From positions 73,966,001 to 74,030,000 of the forward strand of contig CM034546.1 of the NCBI GenBank assembly GCA_020055645.1: a stretch of 64,000 nucleotides of DNA, given 5' to 3'. A program made the translations under genes and the position numbers. Shown here one piece after another: positions 1 to 12,904 of this stretch. The stretch comes from Tomocerus qinae (Eukaryota > Arthropoda > Collembola > Entomobryomorpha > Tomoceridae). Under the pieces are notes generated by a model. That model was not told the origin of the DNA. It saw only the letters and a program-made list of their open reading frames with translations, and searched no databases. Position 1 is the first letter of the stretch. Every line of letters begins with the position of its first letter.

Positions 1-67
1 TAATAAAAATGACAGATTATCATCATTTGCTGTATGGAACCACTGTTGAAATTAGAACTTTACTTAC

Positions 68-357
68 TTTTCATCGATGAGTATCACACAGACTTGTTTA
101 TCACAATCAAAATACAAATCTGAAATCATAGTATGTTCCGAAATTCGCCAAGCTAGTTTCAGTATCACATCTTCGCCAATTATTTCTTTTGGTTTACAAA
201 AGTTAGTGAACATAACTGCACGAGCTTTTAGCTTTTTTGTCCAGTCTTTAATTTTACCTCTTGCTTTCTTTTGGTGATAAGGAGATAACAGGTGACTGAT
301 CCACTTTCTATAAGTCGTAAAGCCTTTGCAACACGTCTGGCAAAAGAGGAGCAACAT
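68..357 (-). CDS. First coding exon of a zinc-finger protein, possibly terminal uridylyl/poly(A) transferase (TUT1-like); gene runs off the window
   Basis: The exon starts at an ATG at 357, preceded by an in-frame stop, and ends at a strong donor (GTAAGT on the minus strand, 62-67). The rest of the gene would lie left of base 1. The 97 residues open with a C2H2 finger of U1/matrin spacing: C6-x2-C9-x12-H22-x5-H28. A lysine-rich stretch follows, then a strand-like segment (AVMFTNF ... DLYFDCDKQVCVILIDE) that reads like the start of an RRM. A U1-type finger followed by an RRM is the N-terminal order of TUT1 (speckle-targeted poly(A)/U polymerase). No catalytic part is visible, so this identity is a guess. 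It could be another zinc-finger/RRM RNA-binding protein. The exon itself is better supported than its name. Confidence 0.5.
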
Positions 358-1708
358 GATTTTTTGTTCTGTGGTTTATTTTCCGGCAATGGTCATCTAC
401 AAAAATTTCGTAACCATTTCATAAATAGCAAATCGATAGAAGACATCATCACATCACATGTGACATGCAAGACAAAATAGGCATAATTTGGCATAGCTAT
501 GATACTTTATTTTTAATTCAGTCTCTTTACAACCGGTTGGTTGCATATTAAAAATTAAAAAAATATTTAAATGAAGAGCTGCATTAATCACTTACGACAA
601 GTGGAAACAAAAAGGTGACATGTGAAGTGAAGATGGACAATGGACAGTGTGCCAGCCTGACAGGTGAAGTTGGGCAGTCAGTGGACAGTCAACAGTTGAC
701 AGTGAGGCACAGCACACGTTCAATGATAAAGGTCGTCAATTAAAGTTGATAGTCGAACCTTATAAACGGCTTAAGTCTATTGATGTTTGATTGAATATAA
801 TAGTTAATTATTTTACAATTTTGTCCAATTGATATTTTATTATTTTACCACGTTTGAAATAAATTATTTCGGTAAAAGAGACCTACAAGCCATGTGGCCT
901 ACATAAATAGCGCGCTGTCTACAAGGATACATAGACATTGAGTGCGATGAAAGATTTCCAAAACCGAAGATGAGATTTCATTAAAATTGCGTTGTAAAAT
1001 GAGATATCTCAACCAATCAACCAAGGACGTTTTAATGGATGAGCTTTACGCCCCCCCCCCCGGAATCCAAGGAAAAGGGAATTTTACTCATTTCCGTCAA
1101 AAAAATTCCAAAAATTTTCGCCGCACAATATATAATTAAATATTTATTGGAAATCTTAGACCACACCGCCCGCGCCCCCCGAAACTCAGTTCTGTATACT
1201 TGCTTGATCTCAACCTCAGCAACATGTTCGGTTGGCCGGCATGCGGCAGTAGCTAAAATTAATGTTTATCAGCGCACTTGGTTCAGGTCACCTGATCCGC
1301 TCAGCCAGTCAACACATTTGATTCAACTTGTGGGCAGCGGCTTAGTGGCTTCAACAAAAACAAAGAATTGTCCCATCTTCTATACCTCACTAACGACCTC
1401 CATTGTTAATCTATGCGCTATGGAAGCATTTCACACGTAACGTGCTTTTGTCGGGTGCCTTCCGAAGTTACCTGACAAACGCAGTTTGATTATTAGTGGA
1501 CTTCGAGTAAACTGCTTTGCTTGGGGTAAATTATTACAAGCTCTAATTGAAGACGTATGACGTAGGGAGTGAAGAAAGATTAAGTAAAATGGGGGAACCA
1601 TGCATCATTATTTCACTGTCAGACAAAGTCATAATTTGAACCATAACCTTTGAATCACCAGTTTATGTTTTTGGCGTTTTAGCAACTAGTGTAAATAGGT
1701 AATTGTTT
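358..1708. other. Non-coding stretch with an old repeat relic
   Basis: I see no convincing gene here. About 1045-1120 has a C-rich run followed by an A-rich block ending near TTTTCGCC. It resembles the middle of the CAAGCACGTATCCAG element family (see 39988-40172) and is probably a decayed relative. The open frame at 1039-1440 begins inside this repeat and has no family signature. Confidence 0.4.
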
Positions 1709-2704
1709 CAGGGCCGGGGAATTGGGGGGGCAACCGGGGCGACCGCACCGGGCATCAAGCTCTTGGGGGCAGCAAAATGCACAAAAAAATAATTTGCTGG
1801 AATGCCCCCCTCAATACAACCTTGGAAAAGTAACATTTTTTCTCAAAATACCAAAAAAATTCGCGCTTCGCGCATTTTTAGGAGATTTTTTGGCTATTTT
1901 TGATATATTTTAGAAAAAATAAGCCTTATCCATGTGAGTAAGTGAAGTCATTGCCCACTTTGAAATCGTCTTCTAAATATCTGTAAAATACCGTCTCAAC
2001 CCAAACCGCTTTCAAACCTTTTCCATCCAAACCTTCTTAAAACACCCAAACCAAGGAACAAGAGGAAGACCAGCTTAGGCTTCTATACGTCTCCCAAGTA
2101 TATCTATGATCAGAACTCCCAGAGCTCCTTGCTGTGTGCTACAAGTTCGCAGTCGTTTTGCTATTGGTCGGTCGCAGCCGCTCTCTCATTGGCTCTCGTA
2201 TGTACCTACGTGTATTCTAAGTGTGGACCATTTCTCTTATGGAAGCTGGCCTTCTATAGTGAAGCGCCAGCTTCACAGCCACCATCGGTATTCTATGACC
2301 CAAACCGTGTTAAAGCAAAACTGTCTCAATCCAACCCGTTTTAATCAAAACTGTCTCAATCCAACCCGTTTTAATCAAAACTGTCTCAATCCAACCCGTT
2401 TTAATCAAATCTGTCTCAATCCAACCCGTTTTAATCCAATCTGTCTCAATCCAAACCGTCGCAACTCTACGTGTCAATCCAAACTGATTCCAATCAGTCT
2501 CAACCCAAACAGTCTAAATATTAGCGTCTTAACGTATTGTGTATTGTGTCAGCTTTAAAATTGGCTTTCTATTGCTACCCTATTTTAACATAATTTTGTG
2601 CAACAAAAAATTCTGTTCTTAAAATCTGAAATGACATTAAAGTTAGTAAAAGGGGGCATCAAAATAGCGTTTGCCCGGGCATCATGAAAACCTTACCGGC
2701 CCTG
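1709..2704. mobile_element. Candidate non-autonomous hAT-like DNA transposon, ~1 kb
   Basis: The left end CAGGGCCGG (1709) and right end CCGGCCCTG (2704) form inverted repeats of the CAGGG type usual for hAT elements. The flanks share TTGTTT (1703-1708 and 2705-2710), so the target duplication is only a partial match to the 8 bp expected. Inside are a G-rich head, a block with TTCGCGCTTCGCGC, and a 30-bp minisatellite (2300-2515). No transposase frame is visible. Confidence 0.5.
2300..2515. repeat. Minisatellite, ~30-bp unit, about 5 good copies plus degenerate ends
   Basis: A unit built around CTGTCTCAATCCAACCCG repeats with a 30-bp period. The first copies are near identical and the later ones drift. 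It makes a repetitive open frame (NCLNPTRF...) on the plus strand that is not a gene. Confidence 0.9.
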
Positions 2705-2987
2705 TTGTTTAGCTTAACGAATACCAAAGGTCAAAGATTCCATTCTCATAAAGTAGACCACATTTTTTAATTTAAATATCTTTCAAATGCGACCAACCAA
2801 GTATTTAAAAACAAATTGCATTTCAGATTTCTAGATTGCTTTATGAAGATATGCAAAAGAAAATTTTATAAGAATTTACATGAGAACTGAGTTACTTTAT
2901 TCAGCAATTTAATAAGAGCAAAAACAAATGTTAATGTCCACGAAATAGAAAATTGTTACACTTGAATAGTATTGGCATGAGAGCAAA

Positions 2988-4392
2988 CTAAATATTAATT
3001 AACAATAAAGCGTTGAATGTATAATTCAAAATGATAAAGAAGACAGACATTGTGGTACACTTATCTACGTAGAAAAACGGACCACAAGAAATTCTTAGAG
3101 CACGGTAGGATGCTATACTCTTTCTTATTGCTTTATTTGTTAGTACGAACTCCCATTTTTTAGTAAAATGGATTGACTGTGTATGTAATTGCCCACACCG
3201 ATTCAATACAAATGCCAAAATCAAAATAATTATGGATGATAAATAAGGAGGTATGAAACAAAGTGGGAATCCGAGTTTCGTATTTAGTTTGATCATCGCA
3301 AAGTTAAATACAATATCCAGAACAGAAACTCCTCCCAAAATAATTGGCACAACGAACACAATTGTAGCATTAAAGTATTGATTAATTAATATTAGGTTAC
3401 TGTACATCTTCCTGGACCAAAATATTTCGCTATGTATGCGAACTAAAGACCTCGGTACATTACGTGAAATACTATACATCCAAAGAAAAGTAGTATGTAC
3501 ATATATAATTATAAAAATAGCTACGAAAATAATACTCATTATCGCGTAGAAAATTAAATACAAATGAACTAAAAAAATTGGCAAATAAAATATTAATTGG
3601 ATTTTGATACCTAGTAATCTAGCCAATTGGAAGAACATATGCAAATCTAGCCAAACTAAGGCCAATGTAGAAACGGGTGTAGCACATAGGAAAACTGGAA
3701 ATACCAATTTAAGCGCGAGACCAAACGTTCTCATTACAAAGCTTGATTCAGCTGCGGCAGCATCCTTGACGAATTTATCTGTAATTAATGCAATACTTAC
3801 ATTGTTATATTATTACATTAAAGGTTGAAGTAAGACAGTGCGTGGTTGTACATTTTTAAAATCCCGCCATGAAATACACAGGGCATACCACAACCCGCTT
3901 TCAAGGGACCTAACCTAATTAAAACAATAACATTGATAGGTATTTGTGCAACCACTACCTTACTTCAACCAAATTAAATAATACATGAATTGAATAGTTA
4001 ATGATATTTTTGTATTATAACTTACGATGGTATTTTATGTCGTACTGCATGATGTTGGTAAATAGGAAACAAATTTCGTTGTTATAAAAGTAGCACATAA
4101 TGTAAATCGTAATACTAAGTAAGCTGTCCATAGCAAATATAAAGAAGACTAAAAATTCAGTCAAGTTGAGAAATGGCTCTTTCATAAAATTTTGTGCGAA
4201 TAACATAGCCACAGTATAAACACAGATTATAGAAAAAAATATTAGTGAACAGATGGTTGCAATTTTCTTTTTCCTTTGAGACGTGGGGGAGAGTATTCGC
4301 CGGGTGTTATCATAATCACAAAAACCGCACTTGAAACTGTTGCTTAATTTGAAGTAGTAATCAATGCAATCTCGCATACTTTTTGTTGTCAT
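2988..4392 (-). CDS. Gustatory-receptor-like seven-transmembrane protein (7tm_7 type)
   Basis: There are two exons on the minus strand: 4392-4026 and 3778-2988, giving 385 residues. The donor is GTAAGT at 4025-4020 and the acceptor follows ATTACAG. The phase-1 junction joins ...DIKYH to HKFVKDAAAAE without a frame change. The length and repeated hydrophobic segments suit an arthropod gustatory receptor, a ligand-gated cation channel of sensory neurons. Exon 1 holds a short cytoplasmic N-terminus, a Lys/Arg cluster and two or three membrane spans. Exon 2 holds the remaining spans and ends at LINI. The last helix reads NYTFNALLL where insect Grs usually have TYxxxxxQF, so it is divergent. Family assignment rests on topology, length and late intron position, not on a diagnostic motif. 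An orphan 7TM protein is the main alternative. Confidence 0.6.
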
Positions 4393-7300
4393 TTTTGTTG
4401 CGTCAATGTCAATTAGTCATTTCTCAATAGCAAATTGGTAATTTAAAGACCAGGACATTTAACTATATAGTATTTGATAATAATTAGCATACACACACGT
4501 TCGGATTAAATTTTTTTGAATACTTGAAACAATTATTCTATGTTTATAAGGAGAAGTAAAAGTATTTTAAGCTGATACTTAATAATAGTTTTATATGTAC
4601 TTCAAATGTTATTTTCTACTGCTGTAATGTATTCTATTCTTAAATTTCGCTTCCGTATCGTTCACAACCTGAAATGTCTATATACAATTATAGAAAGTCA
4701 CCTTGACAGTATTTTAATATGTATACTTATTTAGCGACGTAGAAAAATTGCCAATATTCAGACTAGATATTATTATAATTGTGACATTATCATTGTTTTA
4801 AATTTTTTGAGGTGGAATTAAAGTCCACTATTATTATGGTGGGTAGATAAATAACTCTTAATACGTTTTAACGTTACAACCAACAGTAATTTCCTCAAAA
4901 AAGTTTTGTGTCATCTGAAATTCCAGAACAATTCGAGAACAACTAGTCCATAATGATAAATTGAAATGAATTAATATAACTAAAAACATTTAAAAAATTA
5001 ATGAAAATTAATCGACTACCAACGCCAACTTAACTCTTTAAATGCGCCATAGTTTCAGAAAATGATAGTCTAAATGGTATTTTCTTTTATAAATAGATAT
5101 TAATCATTAAATATCTACAAATTTTGTGCTTTTGAATATTTAGGAATACATTTGGAGCAAAACTTAAACTTAAAGAGCAAAACTTAAACTTAAAGACAGT
5201 CACTGTGTGCATATTACTATATACAGTTCTGCATGCAAAACTTCACTCTTTACTACACTTTTTAAACCGCACATTTAAATTTTGACTGCCAAAGAACAAA
5301 ATTCTGCTATTCTCTGATGCAAAATAAAAATTGGGAATTTTTATTGCGATATGATTTTTTTCAGCAGACCGTACAAAGAAATTAACACGAACACAACGAA
5401 CAGTCTAAACTTTTTTCAGATGTACACTTTAAACTCTAGAAACACCAACACTTTCTTCCCTGCTGTTGAGGATTTTATATATGGACTAGCTAAGTTGAAG
5501 AAACCTAAAAATGTGATACAGGTTTCAGTTTTCAGGCTCTAGACCCAGATTTCTTTTCAAACTAGAAGACACTAACTGCCAACACTGTTTATGTTTCCAT
5601 GTCTTGTAATCTCCCATCCCCATTCTCTATTATAAAAAAAGGATAATAATTTGGCTATTGCTAACGTGAAATTGAGTAAGAAACTCGTGGCAATTTTATT
5701 AGCGATAATATGTATTACCTCTGAACTTAATAAATGAGATTATACCCGAGTCTCAATGCTTTTAAATATTTTTTAGTTTATTTGATGGATTGATGGCCAG
5801 TAATAGTCCTTGATTATTGTATAAATTGGGTTTAAATATATATATTTAGTTTTATGCCAATAGTAAAATTAAATTACCGTTTTGCTTATTTTATTAAATT
5901 ACAGTTTTATTTAATACTGTACGATCCGTTATTTTGTATGGCTGAGAACCATTAAAAATAATACTGATATTAATTTTATGCTCCAAATTATATATAGTAA
6001 ATCAAGCTTGTATGAAAATACCAGGAAGGAACTCAAATTTATCTATAAATAAATTAAACTAAAAATTAATAGTCGTATACCTATATTTTAAGTAAAATTA
6101 AGTATTGTATTACGGTTGTGAATATGCAAATAATTCGCAACTGAAAATAGTCTTTCATCTACCAATAATACATGAAAACCACAAAAAGAAAATTGCGTAT
6201 ATTCACCCATGAGTCACGTGTTATAAGAGTTCATACATTAAAACACTGCTGATGGTTATAATTTTTAAATGTTAAAATGGCATCTATTAAAACATTTCTA
6301 AACTCTACTAGTACAGCTTTGAGTTTGAAAAATTAAAATATCAATTAATAGTGACACTTGTATATTTCTGGCCGGGCATCTTTCAAAACTCAAGGCGTCT
6401 GACGGCCGCTAGCATTTATATACTTTATCAAATAATGAATTATGAGCTAACCAAAATTTTTAGGCATTTGATAGATTGGAGATAACACGTGTAAAGCTGA
6501 CTGTAATAGTAACAAATCCGTGCACATTGCGTACGATGGTTTAAGAAGTTTCAATTCGTCTCAAAATAATTGATCAGTAGGAATTGAAAAGACTCAATGG
6601 CTGACGACTGACCAATTCAGATAAGTAAATTTTAAAAATATAACATAATAAAATGTGCGCAAATAGTTATTTTTTTCTATAGATTTGCAGAAGAAATAAG
6701 CAGCGATGTTACAATGTTGAGACTAGCGTCAAAGCAGTCCAATAGTCCAATCCAATGTTTGTTTGTGCTTCACCACTTGGAATACGGCACACTGAAAACC
6801 AAAGGCAGTTGTGCACGCAAGCATTCGTCTAAAATTTTTCTGTCCACGACTATTGTCTGGTAATTCCGTTCGCAAAGCATTCAGAGTGTCCGATGAACTT
6901 GTGTAACGCACGAAGTTGTTCTTTGAAGTTGAATATTATGATGTTCATCAACAAGAACTTACTAATTTATTCGAATTCTATTCCTTTTTATGGCAATATC
7001 AACGCAGAAGATACAAATTTGAGCGATGACTATATTATTGTCAAAATTTTTTATTATTCGTGCCGGAAATATGGAAAAAAACAATTTTGTGTCAGCGTCC
7101 AAAACTATGAGTGTTAAAAATAAAGAAGACGTTTCAGCCGATTTTTCTAATTAAAGTAGTTAAATATAGGGGCTTTACAAAAATCTTTTTTATATGACAC
7201 AAACGTTTCCTTGTTTCACTAAAGCCTGCTGGACTGATTATGTTCAGGTGTAGAAGATTTGTGCCATGGTGTGGAAACAGGGCTAAAATCGAATAAATAC

Positions 7301-8454
7301 AATCGATATACAAAACTATCTCAGATAAATACATTCCAAGTAATCATTCTTTGATTTAAGTTGGGTTTCTTGCTGAGGTTATTCAACTGTTGAAGGTATA
7401 TAGTACCCCATAATATATTAATAATTATGTGAAGTGAATCCTCATGTTTGCAGCGACGTGTGTCAAGGCATGTCTCTATCAGTACGTATAAAATTCATAG
7501 TTTCAAGTAGGAATACAAGATATTCAAAATGCACCATTTTAATTTTACAATGCAATAAGTAAAACCTCTAGTTTAGCTATAAAATATAACTCGGATGAAT
7601 GATTTTTCAACATTGAGCACTTTATCTCACATTCTTGGTAAGATTGAAGTTTCACTAAAAATCAATTAACGAGTTGCCAAATAGTCTCAAAATTACATGT
7701 CAAACTTCGTAGGATATTACTATCAGGGATATTCCATCAAAGGGAAATTGTAAAATTTTGAACGCTGCCCTTGCCAATCATAAATTAAATCATATCATTA
7801 TTGTCAAACTATAGTCAAAACTCGTGATTTGACCAGTTTGACTCCTTTCCTCTAGTAATAGGCGTAAATGCAATAATTAACGATTTCCATGGTCAGATTT
7901 TTAATTTATACTTTGATAGAATCTACAAATAAAATAAGAACGCTACAAGGGGAGGTTTTTATTATAGTAATTCACAAAGTGAGACAAAGATATAACTTAG
8001 ATACTGCACAGAATGTTTCAAAGAAATGTATTAAATAGGACATCAAATTGTTTGCTGATAACTACACGTATTTTAAGACATTTACCGGAAACATATTTTA
8101 TACACTGATGAAACTCTTTAAAATTCGCATGCTATTGTTTTTTGAAACTCAATGTAGTCAAGTGCAGTTTTCCCTTTCCGCTTTCAAAAATAAAGTAAAA
8201 AATTGCCAATTTTGTCCACGTAATCAAGCAAATCTTTTTCGCAATCATATTTTTCTATTGCAATTGTCTTGAATGGCTTAATAATTAATTCCAACAATTG
8301 GCTGATACAACCAGTAGCCATTTCAAGTTATGTTTGTATAGGAATTTGGTTGGTTTGTATCTTGGACAACTCAGATTGAGTGCCTTCCAAAGACTAAAGA
8401 CCACTGGGAAAGAATGAAGCGCAGCGGTCCAAATGTATTGCTTTGTCCTCCAGC
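4393..8454. other. AT-rich intergenic DNA, no gene seen
   Basis: These 4 kb separate the Gr-like gene from the OBP-like gene. Open frames are short and AT-driven and do not extend into flanking exons with usable splice sites. A small direct repeat of the AAACTTAAACTTAAAG type lies near 5160-5195. I see no recognisable RNA gene. Confidence 0.5.
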
Positions 8455-8462
8455 TTCATATC

Positions 8463-9287
8463 CAGGGTTGTGGGTCGGGTTTTTTATGGGTTGGGGTTTT
8501 TTGGGTTTTTTGGCAAAAAAACCACCCCAATTCACTTAAAAAACCCTGGGTTTATTGGGTTTTTTGGGATTTTTACAAAACTTATAATGATGTGCACTAA
8601 AGCTCCATCTAGATAAGCAAAACATACAAATTTTTTGTCATATTTCTATTTAAAAATGTAAACAAAGGTATAATCAGGTGTGCTGTAACAAAAACAAACA
8701 CAACAACAATACAAAGTTATATACAGTTTGTATATAACAAAATATAGCTTTTACACTTCTACGTGCAATTAATGTATCGTGATATGATGACTATGTATTA
8801 CTTTAGTCATTGTGAATATTACATATTGTAGTACACATAATTATGCTCAATTATAATAATTAATCACCTGTATATTCATGGCTGTACTGCTTCACAATTC
8901 AAAATCCATATTAACGAAGGAATATTTTCATAAAGTATAAAATTCATCAGTAAAATAATATAATGCATAATTTTTCACTAGTTGTACAAAACAGTATTAA
9001 CAATATAAGTATTCAAAAATACTGATTGCTTGCTCTGTTACAACATGTTAATAAATTTTTATTCCTTAATTTTGGTTTTCACTGACGTAAATAATAGTAG
9101 TTGCAGGATTACACGGTTGTTGTTATTGTCAGCTGTAGTTTTCATATATGGTATACTATATACTTGCACTTGTGCCTATAGTTATATAAAAAACCCTTAA
9201 ACCAAAAAAACCAAAAAACCCTAAAAAACCCAAAAAACCCTGGGTCGAGGGTTTTTTCCTAAAAAACCCGGGTTTTTCGATACCTTG
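8463..9287. mobile_element. Non-autonomous hAT-like element with GGGTTTTTT-rich ends, 825 bp
   Basis: It is flanked by a perfect 8-bp target duplication TTCATATC (8455-8462 and 9288-9295). The ends start CAGGG... and finish ...CCTTG. The terminal 100 bp on each side are made of repeated GGGTTTTTT or its complement, so the two ends can pair over a long distance. The AT-rich core has no coding frame. The 8-bp duplication and CA..TG ends indicate mobilisation by a hAT-type transposase. Confidence 0.85.
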
Positions 9288-9596
9288 TTCATATCCCTAC
9301 TTAAGTACCAAATTTTAATATATACATGCACATCAATCATGACTCATGACTTCAGTATAAACGTAAACTGGTTCATGCGCATTGAATAATGTTTGTATGT
9401 GGGTATGTTTGTGTGCACTCAAGAGAAATTTGATCGAATTTTTACAATTTTTGACCCTTTTGGGGAATAAGCTTCTCTTTTTTCAGCTGTAAGGGACTCT
9501 GCGTTTCCCCTACCTACTACTGAATACATGCTTGATACGAGAAGGATTTGACTATTACTAAACCGCTATTGAATTTCAAAAAATATAAATTGAGAG

Positions 9597-12500
9597 TTAA
9601 TCAGATTCCTCTGACGTGCTTTCTTCTTCAGTCTCAACCTTTTTACTTGCATGGCCTTTCTTCCCTTTCTTCTCATTCTTATTATGCTTTCCCTTCCGAA
9701 GAAGAGATTCCGAAGAATCCTCTTCCTTGTCACGGTTGCAGATCTGTTAAGCATTACAAAATACCAATGTTTCCACTAATATCAAATCAATAACAAAGTT
9801 TCGAGTTAGACATGTCCGATTTTCCTGATGGGTTCCTTCAGGGAAACTCCGCCATTAGGAGAGAAATGGCGGAGTGGGTTGGGAAATTTAAAAAATGACC
9901 CTAATTTTCCCAGATTTCTCTTTTCCCAATTTCCCAGCATTAGTTTTTCCTAGTTCTCAACAAAATTGAGCTAGAAATAAGAATTAAATAGACTTTTACT
10001 ACGACCACTAATATGTGAAATTTTCCAACGAAGGGAATCAAACTGAAGTGGGAGTGGGAGGAGACGTACAGGGACAATTGAACCAAATGTCAAATTATTG
10101 GCTTATGTCTTAATTATACTTTTCACTATTTCGCATATTCCCGCCCACAAACTATAAAAATTACAGTAGGAAATGGAAAATAGTTAGAAATAGGGAGAAA
10201 TGGCTTTATTTTTCAGTATTTCTGACAATGCCCCTTATTTCTATAATTCTTACCCTGAAACGTGAAGATCTAAGTAGGAGAAATGGTAAGTAAAACTGAA
10301 CCAAATTTTAATATGTTGGCTTTCCCCCTAATTTCTCTCTATTTTCCATCTCTAACAATTATATTTCCCAGACGTCAAAAAAGTGGGCTAGGAAATGGGG
10401 ATATCAAATTCCCTGGGAATAACTCAAACAAAAACTTCTTAAATGTCCCAGCGAAATGAGAGAAAGGTGGTGGCTAGACTAAAAGGTCCCGGTTTTAGGT
10501 TAGCCTTTTAGAGTGAGGCCCCTACCCTAAGACCGATTAGTCTGGCCGTAAATGTAGTAAAATAACAATTTTCGCCAAAATTCATCCGTTTTCACTTCCC
10601 ATTTGCCAGAAGGATTACGGTATCTGGAACAAAAGTGGATAAAAGTAGTTTTACCCAACACAAAACTAGTTTTGTTCTGGAATAAATTAGTTTTCTCCAC
10701 TTTTGTCTTATGGAAAAAAAGTGGACAAAACTAATTTCATCTGGGACAGTAATAGTTTTGTCCGAACAAAACACAACTCTGTCTTCAGATGTCCAACAAA
10801 ATGAATAATAGGAATATTTGAAATTGTACCAACGCCCATAAAGATTATAATATATTTATAGTTAAAACCTTATCAAGAGACTCCTTTATGCAGTAGACAA
10901 TTTTTTTATTTTTTGAGCACTTGGTTCCCGCCAGCATTAAACGAGCTACAAAACAAAACATATTCATCCGAATTACCAAAGTAAAAATATTTTTATCTCC
11001 TCATAATCGAATATGAATTGTGATGAAGATCTTTAGTGAGAAATACCATAAAACAGAAAGTTCCCACTGGGAATTGTTTGGGTATCAAAATATTATGGGA
11101 AATAGAAGAAATAACGGTAAATAGAACACAGTCATACTACTCCAGAATTCAATTTTTTCAGTCTTTGAATTTGGCTAAAAATGTGCTTTACCCTAAGGAT
11201 GGGCTCCAAAACACCAAAAAATGTCAGTAAAATTACACTTTCGCAGGAAGCATGAAAAATGTCTGGATTATCTTTTTTTAAATTCTCTTTTCCTAGGGAT
11301 TTTGGAGGCATCCCCATAGTCTCGAGTGGGTATAATGAAAGAAGTGGGAAATCAATTCTCAGTGGAAAACAAAATGGCGAAGTGTGTGGGAAAATGGGAC
11401 ACAGAAAATTCGAATGCAAAATATACATTACACCTGTTATAAATTATTGTACTTACTGCCATCTTCAAAGCAGGAGTAAAAGGTCGACTTGACACCTTTT
11501 CTCACCGCTCCACTCTGTTCTTTAAAGAACGCGGCCACATAGTCGGACAGTCCATTGTCATTCAATTTCTCAGATTTAACAATCCCAATCCCCTCATATA
11601 GACAAGTAATAAAACACTGCAAAAACATTTATTATAAGATAACCTGTTCAAACTTTGTGTACATATAAGTAATATTTTTAATTTATCATATAAATATTTA
11701 TTTCTGGCGGGTGGGGAATGGGAATGTCCAAAACTACATTACTTACTGTGTAACTTTTAGCGTCATCTTTACAGTCGATTGCAGCTTGGACCATCTTCTG
11801 AGTCATGTGTTGGGGCTCTTCTTGGCAGACACTCCAGTTTTTAGCGATTTCCGCAAACATCTTTATCTCCAATGCAGACTTGTACAGCTTGCTGTCTTCT
11901 ATTGGACCTTTAATGGTAGCATGAGAATTGCCCTTGATCAGTTTTGTGAACGTCTGTGCCATGGCTTTGAAAGGATTAAAAAATCCCCCTGCAAAAAATA
12001 ATAACGGTAGTATCATGACTTTGGGTTGAAGTAAGACAGTGGTTGCAGAGGAGGGGAGAGGGTTGGGAGGAGGGTGAGGAGTTGGCTGAGGGTGAGAGTA
12101 AGGAGGAAGATGAGGTGGTTTTCACTAAGATACAGCTATTTAAGGGTTTTAAAAGCATGTATAATTTAAATTGTGGTATGTTAGCATCAATATATATTTG
12201 AAATGATTTTAGAATGAAAACAAGGGTTAAGGTCATAAATCTGCACAAACATTAGCTATATAAAAGCTTTATCGACTTCTAACAGATTTCTTGACACCGC
12301 AAATAGGTTCAATCTGGTTCAATTCATTCCCCCATTGCAGGAGGTTGTGATAACTATGTACAGTTTTCACAACAGGTAAACTGACCCCACCTGTGGCGTG
12401 ACCTTACTTTACCCCGTCACCACACAACAAAGCTCGGGCCTGTGTAGAGGTGTACCATTTAATGGCTCAGTACCCCTCACCAAGGTCTCTTCGAGTAAGT

Positions 12501-12904
12501 CTGCAAGCTTCACTAAAATTGTGCAGGAGAAACTGCGAGAGGTAGTATAATGCATTATGAACACCGCATAATATGTTACTTGCTAAACTGCAGGCATTTT
12601 TTTTTAGAATCTCTAATCAATATTATACAGTCAAGTGTCGACATCAACTTACGTCCTTGAGTTGAATCATCTTCGTTTCCATGTAACCGTAGTTCTCCCC
12701 CAGTGGCGGATATACGTTGTCTGATATGATGCCGATGCCCATGATCATGACGATGGCCCTTCAAATCATGACCCATTATTTGATTGACCTTAATAACAGG
12801 AGGATATTGATTATCTAGTTATAAATAGAATGAGATGGTACCTCTGAGAGAGCCAATGATGATATCCTAATAGCAGCCAGCAATAGCAAATAATAGACAT
12901 TCAT
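9597..12904 (-). CDS. Secreted odorant-binding-protein-like gene (PBP/GOBP six-cysteine pattern) with a His-rich head and charged tail
   Basis: Six exons on the minus strand: 12904-12842, 12788-12653, 11988-11747, 11616-11457, 10945-10869, 9743-9597. All phases match, giving 274 residues. Exon 1 is a signal peptide (MNVYYLLLLAAIRISSLALS). Exon 2 is His-rich (HRHDHGHRHH, about residues 30-42). The cysteines follow the classic OBP spacing: C121-x26-C148-x3-C152-x43-C196-x13-C210-x8-C219, with one extra Cys at 139. OBPs are small secreted helical carriers of hydrophobic ligands in sensillar or other fluids. The last exon adds a Lys/Glu/Ser-rich tail (227-274). Its donor (AAG|GTTTTA) is weak, and without that splice the protein would stop at 10845 after LTINIL. 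The His-rich N-terminal extension and charged tail are unusual for the family, so a non-olfactory carrier is possible. Confidence 0.75.
9800..10560. repeat. Degenerate GGGAAAT/ATTTCCC-rich block in the last OBP-gene intron
   Basis: Many imperfect direct and inverted copies of short words such as GGGAAAT, GAGAAATGG and TTTCCCA are scattered through this intron. They look like a decayed repeat cluster. A small inverted repeat with arms near GGCTAGACTAA and TTAGTCTGGCC lies at about 10470-10550. Nothing here reads as coding. Confidence 0.45.

Noticed and set aside
2106-2558. 150-residue open frame with NCLNPTRF repeats
   Set aside because: The repeats are the minisatellite read in one frame, with no signal peptide or family match.
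8463-9287. Interstitial telomere repeat
   Set aside because: GGGTTTTTT runs are confined between transposon ends with a perfect 8-bp duplication, and the usual arthropod telomere unit is TTAGG.
11132-11428. 98-residue minus-strand frame in an OBP-gene intron
   Set aside because: It does not fit the phases of the flanking exons, carries none of the missing cysteines and has no signature. The exon at 10945-10869 does fit.
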